A stretch of DNA of 64,000 bases from Planctomycetota bacterium (GTDB lineage: Bacteria > Planctomycetota > Phycisphaerae > Phycisphaerales > Phycisphaeraceae): assembly GCA_016350165.1 (NCBI GenBank), contig CP066225.1:4960001-5024000 (forward strand), in the 5' to 3' direction. Shown in pieces: positions 52,840 to 62,428 of this stretch (position 1 is its first letter; the number at the start of each line of letters is the position of its first letter). The translations under genes were made by a program, and so were the position numbers. The notes beneath the pieces were generated by a model. That model did not search any database. It was given only the letters and a program-made list of their open reading frames with translations, and was not told the origin of the DNA.

Positions 52840-55368
52840 ATGACCGAGCATGTACAGCTGGATTTAGGTGTTGTTTTACCTGATGCTCCAGGCGAAGAGG
52901 ATCGGTGCGTCGATCGTTTGATTGGCAACGTTAAGGAATTGGACGGTGTATCAGCAGCACATGTGGTTGGTGCAGTCAATGGTGATGATGCGCAGCTCTG
53001 TGTGCATTATGATCCAGATATCGTCGGACTCACACGTTTACGTGATGTGGTTAAACAGTCAGGTGCAGCAATCACCCAGCAGTATGGTCATATTGTTTGC
53101 AAGGTCGCAGGGCTTAGACATGAGCGGCAAGTCAATACGATTGAAACACAAATCAAAACGAAGCAGGGTGTGATGGAGGTGGGGTTATCTGGTGACGGCA
53201 TTTTGCGTGTTGAATACGATCGAAAAAAAATTAATGAAGAACAGGTTAAAGAATGGATTGAAGCAACGGGCGTAACGATTGAGCAAGTACTTGTTATTCA
53301 GCAAGGCACAGTCAAGGGTGAAGATGTGTATGAACATAAGGATCATGAACATGGGCATGATCATCCACACAAACATGAACATGCAGGAGGGTGTGGATGT
53401 GGTAGCGGGCATTCGCATGGCGGCATACTTGGTGAAAAATCAGAATTAATATACGCGATTACTTCAGGGGTATGTTTGATAATTGGGATGATTTTTATTT
53501 GGTTTACTCCCCTGCCTTACTGGGTTGCACTGATTCCACTGTTAGGGGCGTATTACTTTGGCGGCTGGTATACGCTGAAGGATGCAATCGCGAGTATCAA
53601 GGTTGGACGATTTGAGATCGATTTATTAATGCTCGTTGCAGCGATTGGTGCTGCGTATTTGGGTGAGTTTCCGGAAGGTGCGTTTTTGCTGTTTTTATTC
53701 AGTTTTGGACATTCACTTGAACACTATGCAATGGGGCGTGCACGCAGAGCGATTGAAGGTTTGGCACAGTTGACGCCGACGGTTGCAAGAGTGCGAAGAG
53801 AAGGTGGTAAGGAAGAAGAAATTGCGATTGATCAGGTAAAAGTTTGTGATGTCGTGGTTGTGAAGCCGGATGAGCGAATCGCGGTTGATGGTGTGGTAAT
53901 TGAAGGGAATAGTAATGTGGATCAGTCGCCGGTGACGGGGGAATCGATCCCGGTCGAAAAGGTGGCGGTTACAGATGTGAATGCGGTGGCGGCAGATTCA
54001 AATATTGCAGGTAAAGAAAACAGAGTGTTCGCAGGGACGATCAACGGTAATGGCGCAATGGCGGTGATGGTGACGCGGCGTGCAGGAGATTCGACTTTGT
54101 CGCGGTTGATTCGGATGGTGAATGAAGCGGAAACGCAGAAATCGAAAACACAGAAAATTACTGCGGGTTTTGAAAAATATTATGTGCCTTGCGTGATCGT
54201 ATTTGTGTTTTTGCTCTTGTTTACATGGGTGATTTTTCCAGAAGGGTTTGATTCAAGCCTGTATCGCGCGATTGCGGTGTTGGTTGCAGCGAGTCCGTGT
54301 GCGCTGGCGATTGCGACACCGAGTGCGGTGTTGTCGGGGATCGCGAGAGCGGCGCGTGGTGGGATTTTAGTGAAAGGTGGGGGGCCGTTGGAGAATATGA
54401 GTGAGGTGGAGATCGTGGCGTTTGATAAGACGGGGACGTTGACGGAAGGGAAACCGCGATTGACGGATGTGCGAGCATGTGCAACGAGTGATGAAGAGGA
54501 ATTGCTGCGATATGCGGTGGGGGTTGAAAAACAAAGTCAGCATCCACTGGCGCAGGCAGTAGTACGGGATGGGAATGAAAGACTGGGTGATAAATCGGGG
54601 CGCGAAATGAAAGTGACGGATGTGCAAAGTATTACAGGGTTTGGTGTGGTTGGGAAAGTGAAGGGGAAGGATGTGGCGGTGGGGAAATTGGCTTTATTTG
54701 AGAGTGATGAGTGGCGTAAGCTGGTTGGTGAGAAAACTGAGGTTGAAGGTTTGGTTAGGGAATTGGAAGCGGAGGGGCGAACGACGATGGTGGTTTATGG
54801 GAATGATCGATTTTTAGGGGTGATCGGATTGATGGATGAGCCGCGTGAACAGGCGAAAACGGCGTTGGAGCGGTTGCGAGCGATCGGGGTGTCACGACAG
54901 GTGATGCTGACAGGGGACAATCAGCGGGTGGCAGATGCAATTGCAGGGGAATTGGGGATTGATGAGGCGAAGGGTGATTTGCTGCCTGAGGATAAGGTGG
55001 CGGCGGTGAAGGGATTGCGAGATGAGGGACAAGTGGCAATGGTTGGGGATGGGGTGAACGATGCACCGGCGATGGCAGGGGCGACGGTTGGGATCGCGAT
55101 GGGGGCGGCGGGTTCGGATGTGGCATTAGAGACGGCAGAAGTGGCGTTGATGTCAGATCGATTGGAGATGCTGCCGACGGCAATTGGGCTGAGCCGTAAG
55201 TCGAAGATGATCATCAGGCAGAATCTGTGGATCAGTATGGGGATGGTGGCGGTGTTGATTCCGGCAACGTTGTTTGGGTTGGAGATTGGGCCGGCTGTTG
55301 TGCTGCATGAAGGATCGACAGTGTTTGTGGTGTTTAATGCGCTGCGGCTATTGGGTTATCGTGGCTGA
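52840..55368 (+). CDS. P1B-type heavy-metal ATPase (Co/Zn-type, SPC motif)
   Basis: Metal-pumping ATPase of 842 residues from ATG 52840 (TTG at 52798 also in frame). Two N-terminal ferredoxin-like units (about 1-70 and 80-150) lack the usual CxxC. A His-rich linker (about residues 165-198) with HEHGHDHPHKHEH and GCGCGSGHSHGG follows. The membrane motif is SPCALAIATPSAV, not CPC, and the last helices carry HEGSTVFVVFNALRLL, as in P1B-4 cobalt/zinc pumps. DKTGTLTEG, SQHPLAQAVV and GDGVNDAPAM are intact. The second half of the gene is notably richer in G and GCG codons than the first. Confidence 0.9.
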   Translation: MTEHVQLDLGVVLPDAPGEEDRCVDRLIGNVKELDGVSAAHVVGAVNGDDAQLCVHYDPDIVGLTRLRDVVKQSGAAITQQYGHIVCKVAGLRHERQVNTIETQIKTKQGVMEVGLSGDGILRVEYDRKKINEEQVKEWIEATGVTIEQVLVIQQGTVKGEDVYEHKDHEHGHDHPHKHEHAGGCGCGSGHSHGGILGEKSELIYAITSGVCLIIGMIFIWFTPLPYWVALIPLLGAYYFGGWYTLKDAIASIKVGRFEIDLLMLVAAIGAAYLGEFPEGAFLLFLFSFGHSLEHYAMGRARRAIEGLAQLTPTVARVRREGGKEEEIAIDQVKVCDVVVVKPDERIAVDGVVIEGNSNVDQSPVTGESIPVEKVAVTDVNAVAADSNIAGKENRVFAGTINGNGAMAVMVTRRAGDSTLSRLIRMVNEAETQKSKTQKITAGFEKYYVPCVIVFVFLLLFTWVIFPEGFDSSLYRAIAVLVAASPCALAIATPSAVLSGIARAARGGILVKGGGPLENMSEVEIVAFDKTGTLTEGKPRLTDVRACATSDEEELLRYAVGVEKQSQHPLAQAVVRDGNERLGDKSGREMKVTDVQSITGFGVVGKVKGKDVAVGKLALFESDEWRKLVGEKTEVEGLVRELEAEGRTTMVVYGNDRFLGVIGLMDEPREQAKTALERLRAIGVSRQVMLTGDNQRVADAIAGELGIDEAKGDLLPEDKVAAVKGLRDEGQVAMVGDGVNDAPAMAGATVGIAMGAAGSDVALETAEVALMSDRLEMLPTAIGLSRKSKMIIRQNLWISMGMVAVLIPATLFGLEIGPAVVLHEGSTVFVVFNALRLLGYRG

Positions 55369-55371
55369 TTC

Positions 55372-55700
55372 GGTTTTGTGCGCACGTTTTGTTTGAAGAT
55401 CGGTTTTTGAGATGGTCATAAAATGCCGGATTTTTTTGAGGGCGATGTTTAAGATTGTGCGCAATGCGTCCGTTGGGTTGGGGATAAATACGAAAAGCGG
55501 AGGAATTGGTTGGAAAGTTGGATGCTTGAAGCGATTTTGTGCGCGCGCTTTTTGATTTTCGATGATTTACCCGTAGTACAAAATAGTTAGAAATGGATCA
55601 AAAACGTTCAGAAACGGCGTGCTTTGGTTAGAAAATGAATGAAATGGTTAGAAAATAGATGGTTTTAGAGGGGGTAATGCGTGAAATTGCGCATGGTTTG
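55372..55700 (+). repeat. Dispersed intergenic repeat, copy C
   Basis: Third copy of the non-coding family. The core CAGAAACGGCGTGCTTTGG lies at 55609-55627. GATTTACCC-G-TAGT at 55564-55577 matches copy A. Units of GGTTAGAAAATG type recur at about 55583-55595, 55625-55637 and 55645-55658. GTGCGC-type motifs occur at about 55378, 55457, 55535-55542 and 55692. It lies between the P-type ATPase and the convergent lipoprotein gene. Confidence 0.65.
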
Positions 55701-55756
55701 ATGTTGGTGTGATTTGGCATGCGGTTTGCTAAATGGGTTGAGAAGTGAATGTCTAT

Positions 55757-55793
55757 AAAAAAAGAGCACCGTGTGATTACGGTGCTCTTTTGA
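55757..55793 (-). terminator. Terminator of the lipoprotein gene
   Basis: On the minus strand AAAAGAGCACCGT-AATCAC-ACGGTGCTCTTTT is followed by TTT, about 20 bases past the stop codon. Confidence 0.88.
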
Positions 55794-55810
55794 TTATTTG
55801 TGTTAGCAAA

Positions 55811-57163
55811 TTACTGAAGGACGGTATCTTTCAGACGTGCTGCGAACTTGTCGAGAGTCGCTTTGTATTGAGCGTTCTCGTCAGTTGCAACCTGCTGGTA
55901 GACTTCTTTAGCTGCAGCGATTGCTTCTTCTGCGAGCTTGATTGTCTTGGCTTGCTTAGCAACGATTGCATCGTAAGTCTTCTTAACTGAAGCGAGTTCT
56001 TCGTTGGAGATAGACTGATTGAGGCCGTTGTTGTTGTTGGCGATTACGGAGAGGACTTCGCCGTATGAGCCAGCGGTAGCAGCTTCTTCAGTCAGTATGT
56101 TGGCGAGTTCAGTGTAAGCGACGAGCTGATCAAACTGGATTGCACCACGGTTTGATTTAGCTTTTGCGGTAGCTTTCTTGAGAGAAGCGATTGCATCGGT
56201 AGCACTTTGAGCGGCATCGTCTAGCTTCTTAGCGTAGTCGGTTTCGAAGGTTGTGAAGATGCTGCTGAATTCGCGATTGAATTCGCCGTAGAGAACATCG
56301 CGATCTTTCTTAGCTGCGGCCAGATTGAGCTTGCTTGCGCGAGCTTCTTCTTTTGCAGTTTCCTGACGTGTGTTGAGGTCAGTGACGACGGTTGATGCTG
56401 CAGTTGACTCAGTTTCGTTGAGAGTCAGTGCGACTTTGAGCAGTTCAGCGACTGCATCGAGCTTGTCAGCTTCAGCGGAAGCTTGGTCAGCTTTACGTAC
56501 TTCAGCGGCTGCTTCAGCTTGAAGTTTGTAAGAGATGTCGCCAGAGACTTTGAAAGCTTTGTTCTTCAGTTCACGTGCGTTAGCAAAGTGAGATTGTGAA
56601 GTTTCGATAAAAGCCTGCTTACGCTTAAGGACAGAGTCGAGCTTTGTCTTCAGTTCAGCGGTAGAAAGATCGAGCTGGCTAATGCGCTGCTGTTGGATTT
56701 TAATTTCATCAGTAGCGGTGTTAACGATAGGTGTGATGTCGATTGAAGAATCGATATTTTCGACAGTGCTTTCAGCATCATCAACAGCGACAACGTAGCG
56801 GAGCATTGATGCGGCTTTGGGGCCTAGCTCGGCGTAGATGTTTTTGGCGTTGTTGAATTCGAAGCGAGCGTTTGAGAGATAGATGTCAGCTTTGAGCTGC
56901 GAAGCGGCGACGACCTGGTAGTCAGCTCCGGTTTTCTGCACCTCGCTGAGGTCCTCAATGGCTTTGATAAGCTTTGTATTGCGGAATTCATCGAAGGAGA
57001 CGTCGCTTTTTGGATCGTAGCTGTTGTCAGCGGAGTCGATCTGAGCCATAGCGGCGTCCAGTTTTTCCTGGGCTTTAACTGTTTGTGCAGCCTGTTGGTC
57101 ACAACCGATGAGAGTGAGACCGGACAGAGCTAACGAACTTAACATGATTAGTGTCTTACGCAC
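55811..57163 (-). CDS. Coiled-coil lipoprotein
   Basis: Predicted lipoprotein of 450 residues. The signal peptide ends in a lipobox LIG-C21. The rest is almost wholly Ala/Glu/Lys-rich helix with heptad-like spacing (for example ELKTKLDSVLKRKQAF, AEAAAEVRKADQASAEADKLDAVAELLKVALTL, RQETAKEEARASKLNLAAAKKDRDVL). No known family was recognised. It probably sits on the outer or inner membrane facing the periplasm as an elongated structural protein. Confidence 0.7.
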   Translation of the reverse strand: MRKTLIMLSSLALSGLTLIGCDQQAAQTVKAQEKLDAAMAQIDSADNSYDPKSDVSFDEFRNTKLIKAIEDLSEVQKTGADYQVVAASQLKADIYLSNARFEFNNAKNIYAELGPKAASMLRYVVAVDDAESTVENIDSSIDITPIVNTATDEIKIQQQRISQLDLSTAELKTKLDSVLKRKQAFIETSQSHFANARELKNKAFKVSGDISYKLQAEAAAEVRKADQASAEADKLDAVAELLKVALTLNETESTAASTVVTDLNTRQETAKEEARASKLNLAAAKKDRDVLYGEFNREFSSIFTTFETDYAKKLDDAAQSATDAIASLKKATAKAKSNRGAIQFDQLVAYTELANILTEEAATAGSYGEVLSVIANNNNGLNQSISNEELASVKKTYDAIVAKQAKTIKLAEEAIAAAKEVYQQVATDENAQYKATLDKFAARLKDTVLQ

Positions 57164-57209
57164 GCGTCATTCCTCTTTGCAAGCCACGGATGGGCGAGAT
57201 TGTAAACGT

Positions 57210-57240
57210 CCTAATAAGATAGCCGAAAATGACGGCTATT
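57210..57240 (-). terminator. Probable terminator of the 57290-58558 gene
   Basis: On the minus strand ATAGCCG and CGGCTAT form a 7-bp stem followed by CTTATT. The T-tract is weak. Confidence 0.5.
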
Positions 57241-57289
57241 AAAACGATTACCCCCAATTAAAAGTTATAAACAGTAAAGCCATCGCGGC

Positions 57290-58558
57290 TTACTTGTTAT
57301 TGCTGTTGGAATCTTGTGAAGATTCGAGTTTTTGTTTTGAGGTTTTGAGTCCTGGGGGGGTGTATTTGATGCCGTAACCGGTGTCTGGGATGCTCTGGAA
57401 GAGTCCTTCAGCCCACTTAGCGGCGTCTTTAAATCGTTTGTCATATGGACTTTTGAAGTATGGCTTCCAGTTCTCGACTTCGGGAGCTGGGTATTTAGCA
57501 TCTTTGCGTGGGAGGCCCCATTGGAAGAGAAGAGATTCTTCAGGGACAGTGCGGTTGATGAATGGGTGGCCGTCGATTTCGAGGCGTGAGAGAACGAGGA
57601 AGTTTGTGTATGACTCGCGTTCAAGGTTTGGTCTTCTGTTGAAGAGTTTGAGGCCTGGGACGTGAGAGTCATTAAAGTGATTTTCGAAGTAATTGCTGAT
57701 GTATGAGGGGTTGAGTGTTTTGCGCCAGTATGTCATGGCAGGAGGGTCATCGACGACGGTGATGCCACGGTAGAGATCGCGAGCACCGACTTTGAAGATG
57801 ACATCAAGTTTTTTGTAGCCTGAGTATCCGAAGAGGCGAGCTTGAGAGACTTTGCCACGTGGGATCTCTTCGTTGTCACTGTAATTCTTGATGAGTAATT
57901 CGATCGTTTTACGTGGAACTTTTACGCGTGGTTTTGCGACGAGAATGTCGGCTGGGAGTTCCCAGAGTCGAATGAGCGAAAGGTCGGATTCAGAGATGAG
58001 ATCTTTGAGTTCGATCTCCATCTTCGACAAACGCTTTGGCTTTTTCGCTTTATTTGCAGTGGGTTTGCTTGTGTGTTGCGGTTTTGAGGATGTTGCGTTT
58101 TCGGATTGCTTGTTTGCTTCACGGCCAAGCATTTCGAGTTGGGTGTTGGTGACTTTGAGGAGTCTTTTAGCGGGGCCGTGTTCTGGGTATTTGCTGAGAA
58201 GCTTGTTGAGTTCATTTTTGACGAGTGAGTATGCTTTGAGGTCATACATGTCGTAGAGTAAACCCATGCGGCTGCCGAGGTCATTGTCTTCGAGTTTTGC
58301 ACTTTTTTCAGCGTAAATTTCGAGAGGTGACTGAGCAATTTCGATGGACTTGATGTTTTTAGCATTAAGCTTGACGTTTTGACCTGCGATGTTGATGACT
58401 AGGACTTTGCTTGATTGTCCCTTTTTTTCGCCGGTGTAGACTTTGCCATCGTTCATAGTGACGATGAGTTGTTGCGCAGCGAGATTAGACGTCAACAGCA
58501 AAGTTGTGACGAACAAGAGAAGAAATAGTGGGAGGATACTTCTCAAGTTATAACGCAT
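57290..58558 (-). CDS. Secreted hypothetical protein
   Basis: Exported protein of 422 residues with a signal peptide (hydrophobic residues about 9-25, cleavage near NLAA/QQL). The first mature part (QLIVTMNDGKVYTGEKKGQSSKVLVINIAGQNVKLNAKNI) looks like a small beta-barrel. A linker rich in Lys, Pro and Asn follows (about 150-180). The last 240 residues contain RLWELPADI, PRKTIELLIKNYSDNEEIPRG and ATWRKTLNPSYISNYF-like segments with conserved aromatic residues. No family is known. GGAGG lies seven bases before the ATG. Confidence 0.65.
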   Translation of the reverse strand: MRYNLRSILPLFLLLFVTTLLLTSNLAAQQLIVTMNDGKVYTGEKKGQSSKVLVINIAGQNVKLNAKNIKSIEIAQSPLEIYAEKSAKLEDNDLGSRMGLLYDMYDLKAYSLVKNELNKLLSKYPEHGPAKRLLKVTNTQLEMLGREANKQSENATSSKPQHTSKPTANKAKKPKRLSKMEIELKDLISESDLSLIRLWELPADILVAKPRVKVPRKTIELLIKNYSDNEEIPRGKVSQARLFGYSGYKKLDVIFKVGARDLYRGITVVDDPPAMTYWRKTLNPSYISNYFENHFNDSHVPGLKLFNRRPNLERESYTNFLVLSRLEIDGHPFINRTVPEESLLFQWGLPRKDAKYPAPEVENWKPYFKSPYDKRFKDAAKWAEGLFQSIPDTGYGIKYTPPGLKTSKQKLESSQDSNSNNK

Positions 58559-58865
58559 GACGCTGCCTCCAGAAGGCTAAAATACGATGGTGTGTGTTTT
58601 GAAATCTTGCGATCGCAGGTAAGCGAAAGCAGATATATTGGTATTACGAACTCGGTTGTGGTTTTGCTGAGAGTAATACCTGCAGGGTTGGTGAAAGAGT
58701 ATGCTGAGTTGATCCAAATCTTTGGTCAGCGAGATCTTACATCAACGCGTACAGTATAAATGATCGAGGCTTTGTCGAAAACCACTCATTGCTCCATTTT
58801 GACATTTCTATGATAAAAACGTTGTAAAAAGAGATATATTTGGTGTTTTAGAGGCGTAATAGTGG
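58559..58865. other. Intergenic gap, nothing recognised
   Basis: No gene, RNA or clear promoter was seen between the secreted-protein gene and the response-regulator terminator. Confidence 0.4.
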
Positions 58866-58905
58866 ACAAAAATGACAAAAGCCCGGGAAGTGACCCGAGC
58901 TTTTG
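58866..58905 (-). terminator. Terminator of the response regulator
   Basis: On the minus strand CAAAAGCTCGGG-TCACTT-CCCGGGCTTTTG is followed by a T-rich run. Confidence 0.8.
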
Positions 58906-58932
58906 TGTGTTATTTGAGATTTCGCGTGCTGA

Positions 58933-59355
58933 TTATTCAGCTTCTTCGGTGGTGATGTTCTCATCACGAGCTTCGAGGAGCTCTTGAGCGAGTGTGATCA
59001 GACGCTCTAAGCGGACAGGTTTGAGCATGTAACCATCGACGCCAAGTGCTTCGGCGTACTGCTGGTGACGTCGGCCTTCGTTTGCAGTGACCATGACAAC
59101 GTATGGAGCATTTTCGAAACGCTTGATTTTTTCGAGAACGAGGAAGCCAGAACGTTTTGGAAGCATCATGTCGAGGATGACGATTTCAGGGGGGTCAACT
59201 TCGCAGATTCTGACAGCAGAGTTGCCATCGCCACAGGTTTGAGTGAGAGCGCCTTCGGCTTGAAGCGCATTATCGATGGCAGCGCGGACTTCATAATCGT
59301 CATCAACGATGAGTACCGTGCGTCCTTCGAGTCTTAGTTGTTCATCATCCATCAT
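58933..59355 (-). CDS. CheY-like single-domain response regulator
   Basis: Receiver-only protein of 140 residues. The acidic pocket is IVDDDYE, the phospho-acceptor Asp is in VILDMMLPKRSG, and the conserved Lys is in YMLKPVRLERLI. It has no output domain and no histidine kinase gene nearby, so the cognate kinase and target are unknown. A short acidic tail (ENITTEEAE) ends it. Confidence 0.88.
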   Translation of the reverse strand: MMDDEQLRLEGRTVLIVDDDYEVRAAIDNALQAEGALTQTCGDGNSAVRICEVDPPEIVILDMMLPKRSGFLVLEKIKRFENAPYVVMVTANEGRRHQQYAEALGVDGYMLKPVRLERLITLAQELLEARDENITTEEAE

Positions 59356-59626
59356 GGTGTCATATCCTTATCAATTGAGCGGAAGCGGCATTCAGGGCCT
59401 GCATCCGATATTGCTGATTGTTACGTCAAGTAAAAACGCGGTCAAGCTTGCGTTGTTACGGGAGGGTGTAATTTCAAATTTTCGACCACTGAAGTGCAGT
59501 TTATTTGGGGGTAAAGCCTGAGAGTCGAAGCGTGCTACTGAAGTCGAGATTGATCGTGCATTAGTATGCATCGTCTGACTGGGCAGTAAACGTGTAAATT
59601 CGCTCCACAGGGAGGTTTAAAACTGC

Positions 59627-60634
59627 TTAGGCGGGAGGCTGGCTGATTTGCTGCATTACGGAATCAGTCATCCAAGGCAGGGCTTCGAGGTTGCGAACGA
59701 GTGCTTTTGGAATGGGTTTGCCGAGTCGCTCATGTCTGGGACGCGATTTCCATCGTCGGTGCATCCAGAGGTATTGAGCAGGTCGCATTCGTACCATCAT
59801 TTCGAGAGCACGTGAGTAACGTGCAGTGATGTAATATAACGGATCTGGGCGATTCGCCCAGTCTTCGGGGTAGATTATATCGTTGACGCCCATTTCAAAG
59901 GAGAAACCCGTGGAATCACGGTGTGCAAAACCGCAGATGATTGGGACGTTTTGATTCATGGCGAGGAGTCCGATGGACTTATAGGTGGATGCAAGTCGTC
60001 CAAAGAAGGGGACGAAGAGGCCTTTATCACCCGCATTTTGGTCGGCGATGAATCCGAGGACGCCGCCGTTGTTGAGGACTTCGAGCATGCGCTCGGTCGC
60101 ATCGAATTTTGTGATGATGCGCATGCCTTTTGCTTCGCGTATCCCGAGGAGCCAATCGTTGATGAGAGGGTTGTCGATGGGTCTTGCAATCGCGTCAATG
60201 TCGTAGCCTAGCATGGCGAGGTAGTAACCGAGTACTTCCCAGTTCCCGATGTGGCCTGTGAGCATGATGGCAGGTTTGCGAGCGTTGAGTATGTCGAGGA
60301 CCGGACCCATATTGCGAACAGTGATTCGGTCAGCCCAAGTGTCTTCCTGGACTTCGCGTGGTGTGTGGATGACTTCGAGTGCGAGTCTGACGAAGTGCTG
60401 AAATGATTCTTTTGTGACGTGTTCAACTTGTTCGGGAGCCCATTCGGGGAATGCGGTGGCGATGGAATTGCGAGCACGTTCACGATGTCTTTTGTCGAGT
60501 TGGTAGTACCACTTTCCGAATTCGGTGGCTGTGCGGATGTTTCGATCAGCGTCGAACATGGTAAGGCTCATAGCGGCCATACGTGCGGCTATGTATTGAT
60601 ACCAGTTTGTAAATTTGCTCTGGTTTCGGGCCAT
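59627..60634 (-). CDS. LpxL/HtrB-type lipid acyltransferase
   Basis: Inner-membrane-associated acyltransferase of 335 residues. The catalytic HX4E motif is in LTGHIGNWEVLGYYLA. ADQNAGDKGLFVPFFGR and the PAQYLWMHRRWKSRP segment near the end are typical of the lauroyl/myristoyl transferases of lipid A. It may acylate lipid A or another glycolipid. The ATG at 60634 (MARNQSKF) is preferred over 60682. Confidence 0.88.
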   Translation of the reverse strand: MARNQSKFTNWYQYIAARMAAMSLTMFDADRNIRTATEFGKWYYQLDKRHRERARNSIATAFPEWAPEQVEHVTKESFQHFVRLALEVIHTPREVQEDTWADRITVRNMGPVLDILNARKPAIMLTGHIGNWEVLGYYLAMLGYDIDAIARPIDNPLINDWLLGIREAKGMRIITKFDATERMLEVLNNGGVLGFIADQNAGDKGLFVPFFGRLASTYKSIGLLAMNQNVPIICGFAHRDSTGFSFEMGVNDIIYPEDWANRPDPLYYITARYSRALEMMVRMRPAQYLWMHRRWKSRPRHERLGKPIPKALVRNLEALPWMTDSVMQQISQPPA

Positions 60635-60731
60635 GTGGGGGTCTCGGAAGGATATACGTTTGAATATATATCGTATACGCAAGAGGCGATAAAGTACTAT
60701 TTTTAGAGAGGTTGAGAGGGAATGTGGAAAG

Positions 60732-60762
60732 AAAAAAGGCAGGACGGTAAACCATCCTGCCT
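60732..60762 (-). terminator. Terminator of the coiled-coil membrane protein gene
   Basis: On the minus strand AGGCAGGATGG-TTTA-CCGTCCTGCCT is an 11-bp stem followed by TTTTT. Confidence 0.88.
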
Positions 60763-60787
60763 GTGAGTTTTTATATTGAGTTTGCGA

Positions 60788-62071
60788 TTAACGCTCGTAG
60801 TAGCCGATCAACGCGAGGAAGCGGTTCTGGTTGAGAACAGGGATCTGCAATGCAAGAGCGTTGCCGACGAGCTCGTGATATTGCTCGTATTCCTTCTTAG
60901 CACGAACCATCTGTGCGATGAGTGCGGGGTCAGTGATGCTGTCGGTTACAGGTGCTGGGATTGGAGGCTCTTCGCCGAGAACGAGGAAGTCGATGTCAGC
61001 AGTGAGCTTGTCGGTGATTGTACCGCCCCAACGCTTAACCATGTTGGTGACTTGCTTGAAGTCTTCGCGGGTTGCAGCACCCTTGCCGGAGAGGTCGAAG
61101 TCGCCGTAGACGTAGAACTTCTGGCCTGCATATGGGTTGTAGACTGCATTGACAATCTGGTCGCCAGTGGTGACAGCTTTGCCGATACGGTGACGCTTAA
61201 CGATGCGACCTGTCGCACTGTTTTCGTCAACTTTGATAATTTCGATGGTAGCCTTGCCGCGGAGTTCATCGTACTCGTTGAGTTTGATGAGTTCACCAGC
61301 AGGGAAGATTTCGAAGGTCATGCCGAGGAGAACGCGGTCGTTCCTGCCACGGTTGATGTAGACGAGGTCAGTGTCTTGTTGAGCGATGCTGACAATTTCA
61401 CCGTCTGCGGTGGTGATGTCAGGTGTTGCGTCACCAAGCTTCTTGCCTGCGTTGAGCTCTTCCTGAAGGCGAATCACTTCGCCGTTGAGGGACTCGTTCT
61501 TGCGATTGAGTTCAGCGATTTGAAGCTGAAGTTCTGAACGAGTTTGAGCCATTTGGCCTTTGAGGTTTTGGCCCATCTGGTCAATTTTTTTGTTGTAAGC
61601 AGCGGCATCAGCGGCATTAGCGTCAACGATCTGGTTCAGAGACTGCTCAGCATTGTTGTATGCGAGTTTAGTCTGCTTGAGATCTTGAGCAGCCTGTTGA
61701 GCCATTGAGGCAGACTGCTGAGCTGCGTTGTCAGCGTCAGATTTGCCTTTTTCGGCTGCTTTAAAAGCTGAATTAAGCTGGCTGATTTTGCTGTTAGATT
61801 GGATGAGCTTTGTATTAAGCGCATCTTTTTCAGCGAGAAGCTGACCGACGACGGAACCACTACTAGCCATGTAGGCTTTGATTTCGTCACGGCTCTTTTC
61901 ACCGCTAGTAACAAATTTTGCCAGATCCTTCTTTGCGTTGTTCATTTCCTCGGTGACATTGCCCTTTTGGACATAAAGCCAGAGAGAAGTGAATGCGAAG
62001 ACAATAGTGACGACTACTGAGCAGACTAAAGCTACTACAATGCCTCCACCGCCGCTACGTGCACGTGCCAT
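60788..62071 (-). CDS. Single-span membrane protein with coiled coil
   Basis: Protein of 427 residues from ATG 62071 (GGAG about seven bases upstream). A Gly-rich start (MARARSGGGG) leads into one membrane helix (about residues 10-32). A long coiled coil (about 38-195) with ELQLQIAELNRKNESLNGEVIRLQEELNAG follows. The C-terminal part (about 215-425) is a globular domain with IVSIAQQDTDLVYINRGRNDRVLLGMTFEIFP and KFYVYGDFDLSGKGAATREDFKQV. The overall plan is that of an anchored periplasmic protein. No named family was recognised. Confidence 0.7.
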   Translation of the reverse strand: MARARSGGGGIVVALVCSVVVTIVFAFTSLWLYVQKGNVTEEMNNAKKDLAKFVTSGEKSRDEIKAYMASSGSVVGQLLAEKDALNTKLIQSNSKISQLNSAFKAAEKGKSDADNAAQQSASMAQQAAQDLKQTKLAYNNAEQSLNQIVDANAADAAAYNKKIDQMGQNLKGQMAQTRSELQLQIAELNRKNESLNGEVIRLQEELNAGKKLGDATPDITTADGEIVSIAQQDTDLVYINRGRNDRVLLGMTFEIFPAGELIKLNEYDELRGKATIEIIKVDENSATGRIVKRHRIGKAVTTGDQIVNAVYNPYAGQKFYVYGDFDLSGKGAATREDFKQVTNMVKRWGGTITDKLTADIDFLVLGEEPPIPAPVTDSITDPALIAQMVRAKKEYEQYHELVGNALALQIPVLNQNRFLALIGYYER

Positions 62072-62395
62072 ATGCAAACTCCAGGTTATGCTGAATGTCA
62101 AAGACCGTTCAGGTGTGTGGGAACGGCCCTACTCCAGTCCTGATTAACGAGACCTAAGTCTCCACAAGTGTCTTAGAGAATCGGACTTTCGTCAAGTACT
62201 AAGAGCGTTAAGTCCTCTAAAATTCTCACCAAATCTCTCTCTTTCCTGATGCTGTGGACCTCGGATGTGTCATTCTGTGCTATGTAGTCAGACGCCGAGG
62301 GGTAAATGAGAGGCAAAAGTGCCTAAGTTGAGTGTGCAGATTGGCAAAAAACTGTGATTTGGGGACAGAATTTTGAAAAACCTGCAGATTGTGTG
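62072..62395. other. Intergenic gap, nothing recognised
   Basis: No gene or structured RNA was seen in these 324 bases. Confidence 0.4.
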
Positions 62396-62420
62396 AAAAC
62401 GGCTCCTACGAGAGGAGCCG
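62396..62420 (-). terminator. Terminator of ridA
   Basis: On the minus strand CGGCTCCT-CTCGT-AGGAGCCG is followed by TTTTC, close to the stop codon. Confidence 0.8.
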
Positions 62421-62428
62421 AAATATTT

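Noticed and set aside
54221-55214. Several long minus-strand frames inside the P-type ATPase
   Set aside because: Pro/Ser-rich shadows of the G-rich coding strand; the ATPase motifs are on the plus strand.
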